A DNA stretch of 64,000 nt from Streptomyces endocoffeicus. Its GTDB lineage: Bacteria > Actinomycetota > Actinomycetes > Streptomycetales > Streptomycetaceae. Under the pieces are notes generated by a model that saw only the letters and a list, made by a program, of their open reading frames with translations, was not told where the DNA came from and did not search any database. Below, in pieces: positions 40,174 to 47,947 of the stretch. Position 1 is the stretch's first letter; every line of letters starts with the position of its first letter. The DNA lies in the NCBI RefSeq assembly GCF_016741935.1, contig NZ_JAERRG010000006.1, positions 372,001 to 436,000 of the forward strand. Direction: 5' to 3'. The position numbers and the translations under genes are program-made.

Positions 40174-40665
40174 ATGAAGCCGATGACTGAGCAAGAGATC
40201 CGTGCCGCGTTCGTGAACTGCACCAAGGGCGAGGCGAAGCGCCTGTCCATCCCGCGCGACCTGGCCGACCGGCCCTGGGGCGACCTGGACTACCTCGGCT
40301 GGCGAGATCCGCAGGCCCCCAGCCGTGCCTATCTGGTCACCGTGCTGGACGGCCGCCCGACCGCCCTCGCGCTGCGCTGCCCCGGTCCCGCCTCCTGGCA
40401 GGCGCGGCGCAGCATGTGCTCGATGTGCCTGACGGCCCACACGGGCGGCGTGTCCCTGATGGTGGCGCCGAAGGCGGGGAAGGCCAGGCAGCAGGGCAAC
40501 TCGGTGGGCGCCTATATATGCAGCGACCTCGCCTGCTCGCTGTATGTGCGGGGCAAGAAGGACGCGGGCGCCGGATCGCGCCCGCAGGAGTCGCTCACCC
40601 TGGAGGAGAAGATCGAGCGGACCGTGGCGAACGTCGCCGCGTTCCTCGCCAAGGTGACCGCGTAG
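40174..40665 (+). CDS. FBP-domain (EF-G-binding/FusB-like) treble-clef protein
   Basis: Protein of 163 residues (MKPMTEQEIRAAFVNCTKGE). It contains RPWGDLDYLGWRDPQAPSRA, then a four-cysteine zinc site formed by RSMCSMCLTAHTGG and ICSDLACSLYVRGK near residues 85-125. This is the FBP C-terminal treble-clef domain found in FusB-type proteins, which bind elongation factor G and free it from the ribosome. The actinobacterial role is not established; ribosome rescue or resistance to a translation inhibitor is a reasonable guess. It is divergent from, and probably repressed by, the TetR protein. The ATG may be leaderless, as no ribosome-binding site is seen. Confidence 0.8.
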   Translation: MKPMTEQEIRAAFVNCTKGEAKRLSIPRDLADRPWGDLDYLGWRDPQAPSRAYLVTVLDGRPTALALRCPGPASWQARRSMCSMCLTAHTGGVSLMVAPKAGKARQQGNSVGAYICSDLACSLYVRGKKDAGAGSRPQESLTLEEKIERTVANVAAFLAKVTA

Positions 40666-40704
40666 CTCATGCCGCCGGGTGATGTCACGGCTCGTAGCGA
40701 CAGC

Positions 40705-40736
40705 GGTGCCCCGCACGCCACAGCGTGCGGGGCACC
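40705..40736. terminator. bidirectional terminator hairpin
   Basis: Perfect 14-bp stem (arm GGTGCCCCGCACGC) with a CACA loop, midway between the convergent FBP-domain gene (ends 40665) and the SapA-like gene (ends 40751). Confidence 0.85.
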
Positions 40737-40750
40737 GAGTGGGGCGGGGG

Positions 40751-41173
40751 TCAGCCGCAGTTGGTGTTGGCCTTCTCGAAGCGCACGCCGTCGATCCAGC
40801 CCCACCAGTCCACACAGGTGCCCCGTGCGTTCGTGTAGATGGGCCCGGCGTAGGAGCGGTAGTCGCCGCTGTCGTAGATGTTGTGGATCTCCGTGTCGCT
40901 CCGCGAGAGGTAGATGGTCATCGGGACCGGCTCACCGGCGACGTTCCGGATCGCGACCAGGCAGTTCTTGCCCGTGGTGGAGCTGTAGGTGAGATACGCC
41001 GTGCCCTTGTCCCCGACCTCGGTGGAGTTGACGACCGTATAGCCGGAGCCGCAGGCGCCGTTGTACGCCGCGTGCGAGGGCGCCGCGGAGGCCGCGGGCG
41101 CGGCCACCATGAGGGCGGCCGCGCCGGCGCCGGTCACTGCCGCGACGGCCAGGGCGCGCTTGATGTGCGTCAT
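40751..41173 (-). CDS. secreted spore-associated protein A (SapA)-like
   Basis: Secreted protein of 140 residues: signal peptide MTHIKRALAVAAVTGAGAAA, cleavage after SASA. The mature part begins APSHAAYNGACGSGYTVVNS and continues GTAYLTYSSTTGKNCLVAIR and YAGPIYTNARGTCVDWWGWI. Four conserved cysteines would form two disulphides. This matches the SapA family of small proteins recovered from Streptomyces spore coats and culture supernatants; the molecular role is unknown. The ATG at 41173 is chosen because the upstream extension is His/Pro-rich and precedes the signal peptide. A strong terminator follows. Confidence 0.78.
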   Translation of the reverse strand: MTHIKRALAVAAVTGAGAAALMVAAPAASAAPSHAAYNGACGSGYTVVNSTEVGDKGTAYLTYSSTTGKNCLVAIRNVAGEPVPMTIYLSRSDTEIHNIYDSGDYRSYAGPIYTNARGTCVDWWGWIDGVRFEKANTNCG

Positions 41174-41552
41174 GGGTGGGTCCCCGTTCGTGTGGTGTGG
41201 GTGCTGTCGGTTGAAGTGCCGTGGGTGGATTTCCCGGTCATTACGACCCGTCACCCGGCCCTTGAGTTGTCCCCGTGCACCGTTACGACTCTGTCCCCAC
41301 TGTCACCAGCGTGTAACGGGGGGCTCGCGCAAGAAACGCGAGCCGAAAAGAGTCTGACGGCCATCGAGCCGCCAGTGGAAGAGATATCGAATGTTGTGGT
41401 GTTTCGGTGGAGGGGATGGGGGTGTTCTCTGGTCCTTCTTCGGCGCTTTCGCCGGATGGGCCGTCGTTGCTGGATGTGGACGTCCCCGGCGGTGCTGCCG
41501 ATGACGCGTCTCTCTTACACTGTGCCGGTCCCCAAGTTGATCGGAGCACCAT
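41174..41552. other. 379-bp intergenic region
   Basis: This holds the promoters of the SapA-like gene (leftward) and the lipoprotein gene (rightward), and it is less GC-rich than its surroundings. A small hairpin, GGCTCGCG / CGCGAGCC with a 7-nt loop, lies at 41322-41344. No gene-like frame is seen on either strand. Confidence 0.5.
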
Positions 41553-41792
41553 ATGCGTCGCCTTGCCGCCGCCCTTTTGGTAATGACCGCTTTTGCCTCG
41601 CTCGCCGGCTGCGCGCAGGATTTCGACCGGGGCCCTGACGGGCAGGTGACCGACAAGGTCAAGGACGGAAAGAAGTTCTACTTGGTCGTCAAGCCGAGCA
41701 AGGGGGACGGGGAGAAGAAGTTCCGCGTCAGTAAGTACGACTATCACGACTGCAATCGGGGCTCGAAGTACCCCAAGTGTGTTGACGATTAA
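41553..41792 (+). CDS. small lipoprotein
   Basis: Lipoprotein precursor of 79 residues. Signal MRRLAAALLVMTAFAS is followed by lipobox LAGC (Cys at residue 20), then a charged 59-residue domain, KVKDGKKFYLVVKPSKGDGE, with two more cysteines near the end (YHDCNRGSKYPKC). It would be anchored to the outer face of the membrane. Similar short proteins are widespread in Streptomyces but not characterised. The start at 41553 gives the only sensible signal peptide. A terminator follows at 41836-41864. Confidence 0.75.
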   Translation: MRRLAAALLVMTAFASLAGCAQDFDRGPDGQVTDKVKDGKKFYLVVKPSKGDGEKKFRVSKYDYHDCNRGSKYPKCVDD

Positions 41793-41835
41793 TCAGTTCG
41801 TCTTCGTCGACGAGTTCGTCGTCATGTCCGATCGC

Positions 41836-41864
41836 CGGGTCGGCCGTCCTTTTCGGCCGACCCG
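41836..41864 (+). terminator. terminator between the lipoprotein gene and tap
   Basis: Perfect 11-bp stem (arm CGGGTCGGCCG), loop TCCTTTT, followed by TTT. It isolates tap-tpg from upstream transcription. Confidence 0.8.
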
Positions 41865-41947
41865 TTTGCGGTAGGAGTGATTGAGCGTGCGATGAAGCGT
41901 GCGCCGCGCAGAGCGATTGGGATAGGGTCTGCCCGGAGGTGAGCCCT

Positions 41948-44137
41948 GTGCCCGCTGAGGACGAGTTGTTCAGCGCTGTCGACGCGCTCCTGGAGCAGGT
42001 CGCCCAGGACGATCTGCCGACACCCGCCGAGCGCAAGAGGCTGCGTGAGGCCGCGGGGCTGAGCCAGGCCGAGGTCGCCGGGGCGCTGGACATCCGCCGG
42101 GAAGCGGTGGGCAATTGGGAATCCGGCAAGACCGAGCCGCGGCAGCCGAAGCGCGCCGCCTACGCCCGGCTCCTGAAGGGCCTGGCCGACCGTTTCCCCG
42201 CCCCGGCCGCGGAGTCGCCGGGCTTCCCTGTTCCAGCCGTGGAGGCGCCGGACCTCCATGCCCCGGCCGCGGAGGCGCCGGGACTCCCCGCCCCGGCCAT
42301 GGAGGCGCCGGGACTCCCCGCTCCCGCCCCGGCACAGCCGCGGGTCCGCCCACCCCGGCCGTCCGCATCGCGGCGCCCGGACGCGGCGCGGCAACCCGCG
42401 ACGGCGCCCACCACAGCGGGCCCCAAGACCACCGCCGCCACCCCCGCCGTGGACCCGCGCTTCGCCAACGGCCCGCTGGCGGTCGTCGACTTCGCGGAGG
42501 ACCAGTTTGCGGCGTACTGCCCCGGCGGTCTGATCCTGGACATCCCGGCCAGGTCCCTCCCCGCTCTCGTGGAGTGGTCTCTGGCCGAGGCGCGCCTGGG
42601 CGCCCCACGGCTGAACCGCAACGGCAGGGACGCCGACCCGGTGCTGGTGCTCACCGACGCCGCCGCGGTGCGCCTCGGCCTACCGGCCCGGCTGACCGAC
42701 GAGGAGCGGCGGGCGGGTCGGCTGGCCGAGGGCCACAAGGTCCTCAAGCAGCTGGAGAAGGCCGACTGGCAGCTCACCCGGCGTGGACTCGGCCCGTGGG
42801 CGCGGATCTACCGCCCCGCCGAGGGCGCGCTGCGCGCCTGCGTCCAGCTGTGCGTCCTGGGCTGGGATGCCCTCGACGCCCGCTCCTGGGGCGAGGCCGC
42901 GCAACTGCCGCCCGCCGACCTGGCACAACTGCTGGGTACGTACGCCGACCGCGTCATGACCCCCTGCGGCTCCACCGCCGTCACCGGCCTGGAGCTGATG
43001 ACCGCCCTGCACCCGCCCACCCGCGCCGGTGAGCCGGACAGCGGCGGACGACGGCACAGCGAGCACAACCCCGGCTCACTGGGCACCCAGCCGGTGCAGT
43101 GCGCCCCGCCCGAAGCCCCGGACGGCCACCCGCTCCTGGCCCACCTGCCACGCTTCCACCAGCGCACCCCCGAAGAGGTCCTGGTGGAGGAGGCGTACGA
43201 CTGGGCGCGGCCGCTCACCGACGACGAGTGCGCCAAGCGCTATGTGGTGGGCATCGACGTCAACATGGCCTTCGCCGCGGCCGCCAACGGCACCGTCTTC
43301 GGCCTCGGCGCGCCCGTGCACGCCAAGCGGTCGCCGTTCGACCCGAAGGTCCCCGGCTCATGGCTGGTGGACCTCTCCCACATCGAACTGGATCCGCGTC
43401 TGCCGAGCCCCTTCACCCCGACCGGGGAGCGGCCGTCGGGACCCGCCTGGTACGCCACGCCGACCGTCGCCTACGCCGTCGAACTCGGTTACGGCGTCGC
43501 CCCCATCGAGGCGTACCTCCGCCCGGACAACGGCCGCTACCTGGACGCCTGGTACACACGGCTTCGGGACGCCTATATCGCCACGATGACCGACCTGGGG
43601 GTCACCACCGGCATGGAGCCGGGCGAGTTCCTGACCGCGATGGACGGCCACCGGCAGGCCGATCCGCGGATGGCGATCGTCCTCTCCGCGATCAAGGCGA
43701 CCGTCAAGGGCGGCATCGGCAAGCTGCGCGAACGCCCCCGTGGCGGGGGCTGGCGCCCGGGCCGGCCCTGGCCCGCGCTCCAGCGCCCGACGTGGCGGCC
43801 CGACATCCGCGCGGCGGTCATCTCCAAGGCGCGGATCAATATGCACCGCAAGATGCTCAAGACGGCGGTGGCCACCGGCCAGTACCCGGTGGCGGTCCTC
43901 TCCGACTGCGCCGTCTACCCGTCCGACGGACCCAGCCCGCTGGACTTCCTGCCCCACAAGGAGGGCAAACCGCTGCCGGGCGGCTTCCGGATCGGGGTGA
44001 GTCCGGGGATGGTCAAGCACGAGGGCACCCAGACGACCCTGTGGGCCGAGGGCGTGCGCGAGGAGCACGGCGCTGACCTCAACCTCGCGCGGTACATCAA
44101 GGACGGCCACGTCAGCGCCCCGGACAACGGAGAGTAG
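41948..44137 (+). CDS. tap: telomere-associated protein Tap
   Basis: Protein of about 729 residues, similar in length to characterised Tap proteins. An N-terminal XRE-type HTH (AGLSQAEVAGALDIRREAVG, then NWESGKTEPRQPKRAAYARL) spans residues 40-75. A Pro/Ala-rich linker of 10-residue repeats follows (about 85-125). The large Tap domain contains RYVVGIDVNMAFAAAANGTV near 432, HIELDPRLPSPFTPTGER, SAIKATVKGGIGKLRERPRG and ARINMHRKMLKTAVATGQYP. Tap binds the single-stranded 3' overhang of Streptomyces telomeres and recruits the terminal protein for end patching. The GTG at 41948 is preferred over 41939, since GGAGG lies 8 nt upstream. Confidence 0.92.
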   Translation: MPAEDELFSAVDALLEQVAQDDLPTPAERKRLREAAGLSQAEVAGALDIRREAVGNWESGKTEPRQPKRAAYARLLKGLADRFPAPAAESPGFPVPAVEAPDLHAPAAEAPGLPAPAMEAPGLPAPAPAQPRVRPPRPSASRRPDAARQPATAPTTAGPKTTAATPAVDPRFANGPLAVVDFAEDQFAAYCPGGLILDIPARSLPALVEWSLAEARLGAPRLNRNGRDADPVLVLTDAAAVRLGLPARLTDEERRAGRLAEGHKVLKQLEKADWQLTRRGLGPWARIYRPAEGALRACVQLCVLGWDALDARSWGEAAQLPPADLAQLLGTYADRVMTPCGSTAVTGLELMTALHPPTRAGEPDSGGRRHSEHNPGSLGTQPVQCAPPEAPDGHPLLAHLPRFHQRTPEEVLVEEAYDWARPLTDDECAKRYVVGIDVNMAFAAAANGTVFGLGAPVHAKRSPFDPKVPGSWLVDLSHIELDPRLPSPFTPTGERPSGPAWYATPTVAYAVELGYGVAPIEAYLRPDNGRYLDAWYTRLRDAYIATMTDLGVTTGMEPGEFLTAMDGHRQADPRMAIVLSAIKATVKGGIGKLRERPRGGGWRPGRPWPALQRPTWRPDIRAAVISKARINMHRKMLKTAVATGQYPVAVLSDCAVYPSDGPSPLDFLPHKEGKPLPGGFRIGVSPGMVKHEGTQTTLWAEGVREEHGADLNLARYIKDGHVSAPDNGE
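42205..42324 (+). repeat. four tandem 30-bp units inside tap
   Basis: Units begin at 42205, 42235, 42265 and 42295. Each encodes a decapeptide of the type AAEAPGLPAP (variants AAESPGFPVP, AVEAPDLHAP, AMEAPGLPAP). They form the flexible linker between the HTH and the Tap core. The last two units are the most alike, suggesting recent slippage. Confidence 0.88.
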
Positions 44138-44145
44138 AGACGACG

Positions 44146-44700
44146 ATGGGCAAGCTCGCCGAGAGCCTGGACAAGGCGGTGGAGGGCTCCTTCACCCGTC
44201 CCATCCCCAAGTCGGCCGGTACGCGGATGCGCTATCTGGTCAGACAGCTCAAGGGCACCCGGCCGGTGGCCGATCTGCTCGGCATCTCCCAGCGCACCGT
44301 CGAGCGGTACGTCAAGGACCAGCTCAAGCGGCCCCGTAAGCCCCTCGCCACCCGGATGGAGCGCGAGGTACGGAAGCGGTGGCAGCCGCAGGTGCGCGCC
44401 AGGGCCAAGAAGCAGGCCGCCACCACCGGCGGCATCGTCCTCGACACCCGCGCCCGCTTCGGCTTCACCGCCGCCCCCGGCACCACCGACGACGCCCGGC
44501 TGCGCCACATCACCCAGGCGCTGCCGCCGCGGTATGCCGCGCGCCTCTTCGACGCCCAGGAAGAGGGCGCCGCCGAACAGCGGCTCCGCGACATCGCCGC
44601 CGAGGGCCTGCAGGAGATCTACTTCAAGGACCGCGGCCGCCGCGCCCAGGGCCTGCTGGTGGAGTTCACCGACATCGACTACATCGAGATCGACCTGTAG
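44146..44700 (+). CDS. tpg: terminal protein Tpg
   Basis: Protein of 184 residues, the exact length of chromosomal Tpg proteins. It starts MGKLAESLDKAVEGSFTRPI. It then has the HTH-like TRPVADLLGISQRTVERYVK near residues 43-62, a basic stretch RPRKPLATRMEREVRKRWQP, and a C-terminal acidic EFTDIDYIEIDL. Tpg becomes covalently joined to the 5' ends of linear Streptomyces replicons and primes synthesis of the last Okazaki gap. It lies 8 bp after tap on the same transcript, as in other linear replicons. It implies a telomere on this molecule, though not within this window. Confidence 0.92.
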   Translation: MGKLAESLDKAVEGSFTRPIPKSAGTRMRYLVRQLKGTRPVADLLGISQRTVERYVKDQLKRPRKPLATRMEREVRKRWQPQVRARAKKQAATTGGIVLDTRARFGFTAAPGTTDDARLRHITQALPPRYAARLFDAQEEGAAEQRLRDIAAEGLQEIYFKDRGRRAQGLLVEFTDIDYIEIDL

Positions 44701-44761
44701 GGAGCGGCACGGCCCGTGTCGTGGGTGCGCATGGCATCGCCCAGGAGGGCCTGCCCACGGC

Positions 44762-44978
44762 CGGTCTGTGGTGTGTTCGACGGCCAACCCGTGGCCATCA
44801 CCGCCGGTTACGATCTGACCGTCCGTGTCTTCGACCTCCGCACCGCGGCCGAGCCGGCGGTTTTCGATGGTGGGGGACCTGTCTACCGTCGGCTGTGCAT
44901 GGGGTCCGGGCAAGAATCGTCATCGGCACCGGGCGCGACGTCGTGGTGCTCGACCGGCGGCCACCGGCGGAGCCCTGA
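44762..44978 (+). pseudogene. WD40-repeat protein remnant (3' end, frameshifted)
   Basis: After tpg, one frame reads CGVFDGQPVAITAGYDLTVR and VFDLRTAAEPAVFDGGGPVY, a WD40 blade. Then another frame gives ARIVIGTGRDVVVLDRR, the usual last blade of actinobacterial WD40 proteins, ending at a TGA at 44976. The two pieces need a frame change at about 44.90 kb. A normal protein of this kind is over 1000 residues, so nearly all of it has been lost. Confidence 0.68.
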
Positions 44979-45021
44979 CGCTCGTCGGAGTTCTGTCGGT
45001 GCTCCCGTCTACATTCGCCAC

Positions 45022-45675
45022 ATGACTGAGTTCTCCTACCTCGCCGCCGTCCGGGAGTCCTACGACACCGTCGCCACCGCCTACGTCGAGCGCGTCAAGA
45101 ACCCCGCCGAGTTGGATCCGCTGTCGCGCGGGATGCTGGCCGCGTTCGCCGAGCTCGTACGGACGGCCCGGCGCGGCCCGGTGGCGGACCTGGGGTGCGG
45201 GCCCGGCAAGGTGACGGCCCACCTGGCCGGGCTGGGGGTGTCGGCATTCGGCATCGACGTGTCGCCGAAGATGGTCGAGCTGGCCCGGGAGGCTTACCCG
45301 GAGCTGCGGTTCGCCGTGGGGTCGATGACCGCGCTCGAGATCGGGGACGACGAGCTCGGTGGCGTCCTGGCCTACTACTCCACCCACCACACCCCGCCGG
45401 AGGTGCTGCCCGTGGTGTTCGCCGAGTTCCATCGCGCCCTGGCGCCCGGCGGACATCTTTTGCTGGCCGGCTTTGTGGGAGACGGCGAGATGTTGCGTCC
45501 GACGCGGGCGTATGGCGGCCATCCCGTGTCGTACGCATCCCATCTGCTGCCACCGGATCGGCTCGCCGAACTCCTGGACCGGGCCGGGCTCGCCGTCACC
45601 GCACGGCTGCTGCAAGCGCCCGGCGAAGGCGTGAAGCGGACGGTGGCCAGCTTCGTGGCCCGTAAGCCGGAATGA
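45022..45675 (+). CDS. class I SAM-dependent methyltransferase
   Basis: Single-domain methyltransferase of 217 residues: RESYDTVATAYVERVKNPAE at the start, SAM loop VADLGCGPGKVTAHLAGLGV near residue 55, acidic motif GIDVSPKMVELAREAYPEL, then AEFHRALAPGGHLLLAGFVG near 140. It resembles small-molecule methyltransferases of the UbiE/Methyltransf_11 type; the acceptor is unknown. The ATG at 45022 follows a TACATT -10-like box at 45009-45014 and lacks a strong ribosome-binding site. It is single, convergent with the YceI gene. Confidence 0.87.
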   Translation: MTEFSYLAAVRESYDTVATAYVERVKNPAELDPLSRGMLAAFAELVRTARRGPVADLGCGPGKVTAHLAGLGVSAFGIDVSPKMVELAREAYPELRFAVGSMTALEIGDDELGGVLAYYSTHHTPPEVLPVVFAEFHRALAPGGHLLLAGFVGDGEMLRPTRAYGGHPVSYASHLLPPDRLAELLDRAGLAVTARLLQAPGEGVKRTVASFVARKPE

Positions 45676-45708
45676 CGCGCCCGGGGTGCCCGGCCGGATC
45701 GACGCAAC

Positions 45709-46230
45709 TCAGCGGCGGGCGACGATCTCCAACGTGATCTTGAGACGGCGAGCCGCCATGCCTCTCGCCTTCTTGACGCCAAAGGCGTATCGGTCGATCG
45801 AGGCGGTGCCGCCGACGGTGATCCGCTCACCTTCGCCGACCACGCTGCCGATCGTGACGACGACCGGCCGAGTCGCTCCGCACACGGTCAACTCCCCGTG
45901 CAGCGAGGCACCTTGGGCGGACCGCTCCAGGCCCCGGCTCCGGAAGTGGATCGTGGGGTGTCGTTCCACGTCCAGGAAGTCGGACGACCGGACGTGGTTG
46001 TCGCGCCGCGGAATGCCGGACGCGAAGCTGGCCGCCTCCACCTCGACGTCCACCGACGACGCTTCCGACGTCTCGGCAACGGTGATCCGGCCCTGCGCGA
46101 TGGTGAACGTCCCCCGGACCCGGAGCAGCCCCAAGGCGCGGGTGTCGAAGCGAACGCTCGATGCCGCCGGATCGATCTCGTAGGTGCCCGCTGCCGGTAA
46201 GGACAGCTCCGCGGCGCTTGATATCGCCAT
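45709..46230 (-). CDS. YceI family lipid-binding protein
   Basis: YceI-like beta-barrel of 173 residues: AGTYEIDPAASSVRFDTRAL at the start, RRDNHVRSSDFLDVERHPTI near residue 75, and GELTVCGATRPVVVTIGSVV near 112. Family members bind isoprenoid or fatty-acid-type molecules in an extended lipocalin-like barrel. No signal peptide is present, so it is cytosolic like many actinobacterial copies. No partner cytochrome or quinone gene is adjacent. Confidence 0.87.
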   Translation of the reverse strand: MAISSAAELSLPAAGTYEIDPAASSVRFDTRALGLLRVRGTFTIAQGRITVAETSEASSVDVEVEAASFASGIPRRDNHVRSSDFLDVERHPTIHFRSRGLERSAQGASLHGELTVCGATRPVVVTIGSVVGEGERITVGGTASIDRYAFGVKKARGMAARRLKITLEIVARR

Positions 46231-46367
46231 ACTCGTAGCCTCCGTTCGCTGAAGACCCTCTTGAGTGCCTCAGAATCTCGCACACCACGGCAGCCGCACC
46301 AGACCCTTTCAGCGTCAACTACCGGCAGCGGGAGCACCTTTGGGGAGCATCCCCAACCTGACGAGTG

Positions 46368-47255
46368 TCAGCGGCGGCCCAGTACCTCGGCCACGCGGAT
46401 GAACCCCTCCGTGCCGTGTCCCAGCCCGATGGCGCGGCGGGTCATGCCCTCGGCAGCGCGCATCACCCCCGCGTCGATGCCGTGCCCCTCGGAGGCGTGG
46501 ACGATATGGGCCATGGTCGATACGCCCGAGGTCATCGGGTTGCCCTCACCGGAGTAGGTGCCGCGGTCCATCTCCTCCGCGGTCTCTTCGAAGAGCGGCG
46601 GAAGGATCGCGCCGATGCCCTTGGCGAAGGGTGCCAACTCCCGGGCGCTGATCCCCTCCGCCCGCGCCACCGCCAGGGCGTGCGCATAGCCCGCCATCGC
46701 CGTCCAGAAGATGTCGAGCAGCGCGATGTCGTACGCCGCCGCCCGGCCGATCTCCTCGCCGAGATGGGTGTGGGTACCGGCCAGCGCCTCCAGCACGGGC
46801 CGGTGCTCCTGGTAGAGCTCCACCGGGCCGCTGTGGATGAACACCGAGGCAGGTGTTCCCATGGTGGTGGTCGGCGTCATGATCGCACCGTCGAGGTATC
46901 GGATGCCGTGCCCGGCCGCCCACTCCGCGGTGTCCCGGGCCCGGTCCGGAGTGTCCGCGCTCAGGTTCACCACGGTGCGTCCCTTGAGCGCGTCGGTGAC
47001 CGCGTCGCGCCGCAGGATCGCGTCCGACGCGTCGTAGTTCACCACACACACCACCGTCAACTCGCTTGCGGCGACCGCCTCTTCCGCCGAGGACGCACCC
47101 ACCGCGCCCCGCTCGATCAGCTCCCGATCCCGGCCCGGCGTCCGGTTCCAGACCGTGATCCGCAGCCCGGCGTCCAGGAACGCACCGGCCAGGGCGCGGC
47201 CCATCGGCCCCAGACCGAGCACGGTGACGGCAGACTGTTCGGAGTACATGGACAT
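46368..47255 (-). CDS. NAD(P)-dependent imine reductase-like / beta-hydroxyacid dehydrogenase fold
   Basis: Protein of 295 residues: the N-terminal VTVLGLGPMGRALAGAFLDA binds NADPH, followed by WNRTPGRDRELIERGA, NLSADTPDRARDTAEWAAGH and YLDGAIMTPTTTMGTPASVF. A C-terminal helical dimerisation domain begins with AAYDIALLDIFWTAMAGYAH. The missing catalytic Lys of hydroxyacid dehydrogenases and the overall layout place it with imine reductases, which reduce cyclic imines. The Asp in ALLD may match the position used to sort enantioselectivity, but alignment is needed. It is divergent from the HxlR gene at 47311. Confidence 0.82.
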   Translation of the reverse strand: MSMYSEQSAVTVLGLGPMGRALAGAFLDAGLRITVWNRTPGRDRELIERGAVGASSAEEAVAASELTVVCVVNYDASDAILRRDAVTDALKGRTVVNLSADTPDRARDTAEWAAGHGIRYLDGAIMTPTTTMGTPASVFIHSGPVELYQEHRPVLEALAGTHTHLGEEIGRAAAYDIALLDIFWTAMAGYAHALAVARAEGISARELAPFAKGIGAILPPLFEETAEEMDRGTYSGEGNPMTSGVSTMAHIVHASEGHGIDAGVMRAAEGMTRRAIGLGHGTEGFIRVAEVLGRR

Positions 47256-47310
47256 GACTCAACCCCCATATGGATATACGCGTACATAGCGCAAAGGAAA
47301 TAGAGCGAAG

Positions 47311-47661
47311 ATGACACGCAGCCGTGCTCAGGACACCAATGTCTGCGGAGTGACCGCCGCGATCTCCGTGATCGACGGCAAGTGGAAGACCGCCCTGCTC
47401 TGGACGCTGGAGTCCGGCCCGTATCGTCCCGGTGAGCTACGCCGGCGGCTGCCCGGTCTCAGCGAGAAGGTTCTGACTCAGGCGCTCCGCGAGATGGAGA
47501 CGGACGGGCTGGTGAACCGGGAAGTCCACGATGTGCTGCCACTGAAGACCGTGTACTCCCTCACCGCGTTCGGCCGCGACCTCTCCCAGGCGTTGGCCCC
47601 CCTGTCCGATTGGGGACACCGTCGCCTGGAGAAGCTGGCCGAGACCCAGTCGGCACCCTGA
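47311..47661 (+). CDS. HxlR family transcriptional regulator
   Basis: HxlR/DUF24 winged-helix regulator of 116 residues: VCGVTAAISVIDGKWKTALL at the N-terminus (with the redox-type Cys at residue 12), RPGELRRRLPGLSEKVLTQA, LREMETDGLVNREVH and VYSLTAFGRDL. It probably controls the divergent imine-reductase gene across a 55-bp spacer. The spacer is AT-rich and carries the small TACGCGTA dyad (47277-47284) in a TATG...CATA context. A single conserved N-terminal cysteine suggests sensing of electrophiles or carbonyl compounds. Confidence 0.88.
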   Translation: MTRSRAQDTNVCGVTAAISVIDGKWKTALLWTLESGPYRPGELRRRLPGLSEKVLTQALREMETDGLVNREVHDVLPLKTVYSLTAFGRDLSQALAPLSDWGHRRLEKLAETQSAP

Positions 47662-47744
47662 CGCAACGCCACCTCCGTGTCATCCGATCCGGCGGCCCTC
47701 CGACCGCCCGCCACCAGATTCGCCCGGCCGTGCGCCGGTGCCAA

Positions 47745-47766
47745 GTACCCACAAATAAGTGGGTAC
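47745..47766. promoter_or_regulatory. orphan 22-bp palindrome
   Basis: Perfect 8-6-8 dyad GTACCCAC-AAATAA-GTGGGTAC. The form is close to the GTAC...GTAC-type operators of HxlR regulators. It lies 84 bp downstream of the HxlR stop and over 100 bp before the efflux promoter, with no adjacent start codon, so its target is unclear. Confidence 0.55.
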
Positions 47767-47876
47767 CGCGGATGGCACGGGACCGGTGGTTCGCCCCGCG
47801 TGTTCCGGACCTTCGACGCCGGATACGGTCCGGCGCCCTCGTAGCCGGCGCCGATCCCGAGTCGTCGTGGTCCCAC

Positions 47877-47925
47877 TTGGCACCGGGACATTTCGGGATT
47901 AGGTTGGTTGATATCAAGCAACCAA
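47877..47925 (+). promoter_or_regulatory. promoter and MarR-type operator of the efflux operon
   Basis: TTGGCA (47877-47882), 17 bp, TAGGTT (47900-47905). Overlapping the -10 and start region are nested dyads: TTGATATCAA (47908-47917), and outer arms TTGGTTG / CAACCAA (47904-47910, 47919-47925). A MarR gene is the second gene of the operon, so feedback repression is likely. Confidence 0.65.
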
Positions 47926-47947
47926 CTCCCGACGGGAGTGATGCTCG

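Noticed and set aside
39529..40815. A 428-codon TetR reading extending past 40098
   Set aside because: The extension crosses the perfect 25-bp operator and the divergent FBP gene and contains no domain. The ATG at 40098 has a good ribosome-binding site.
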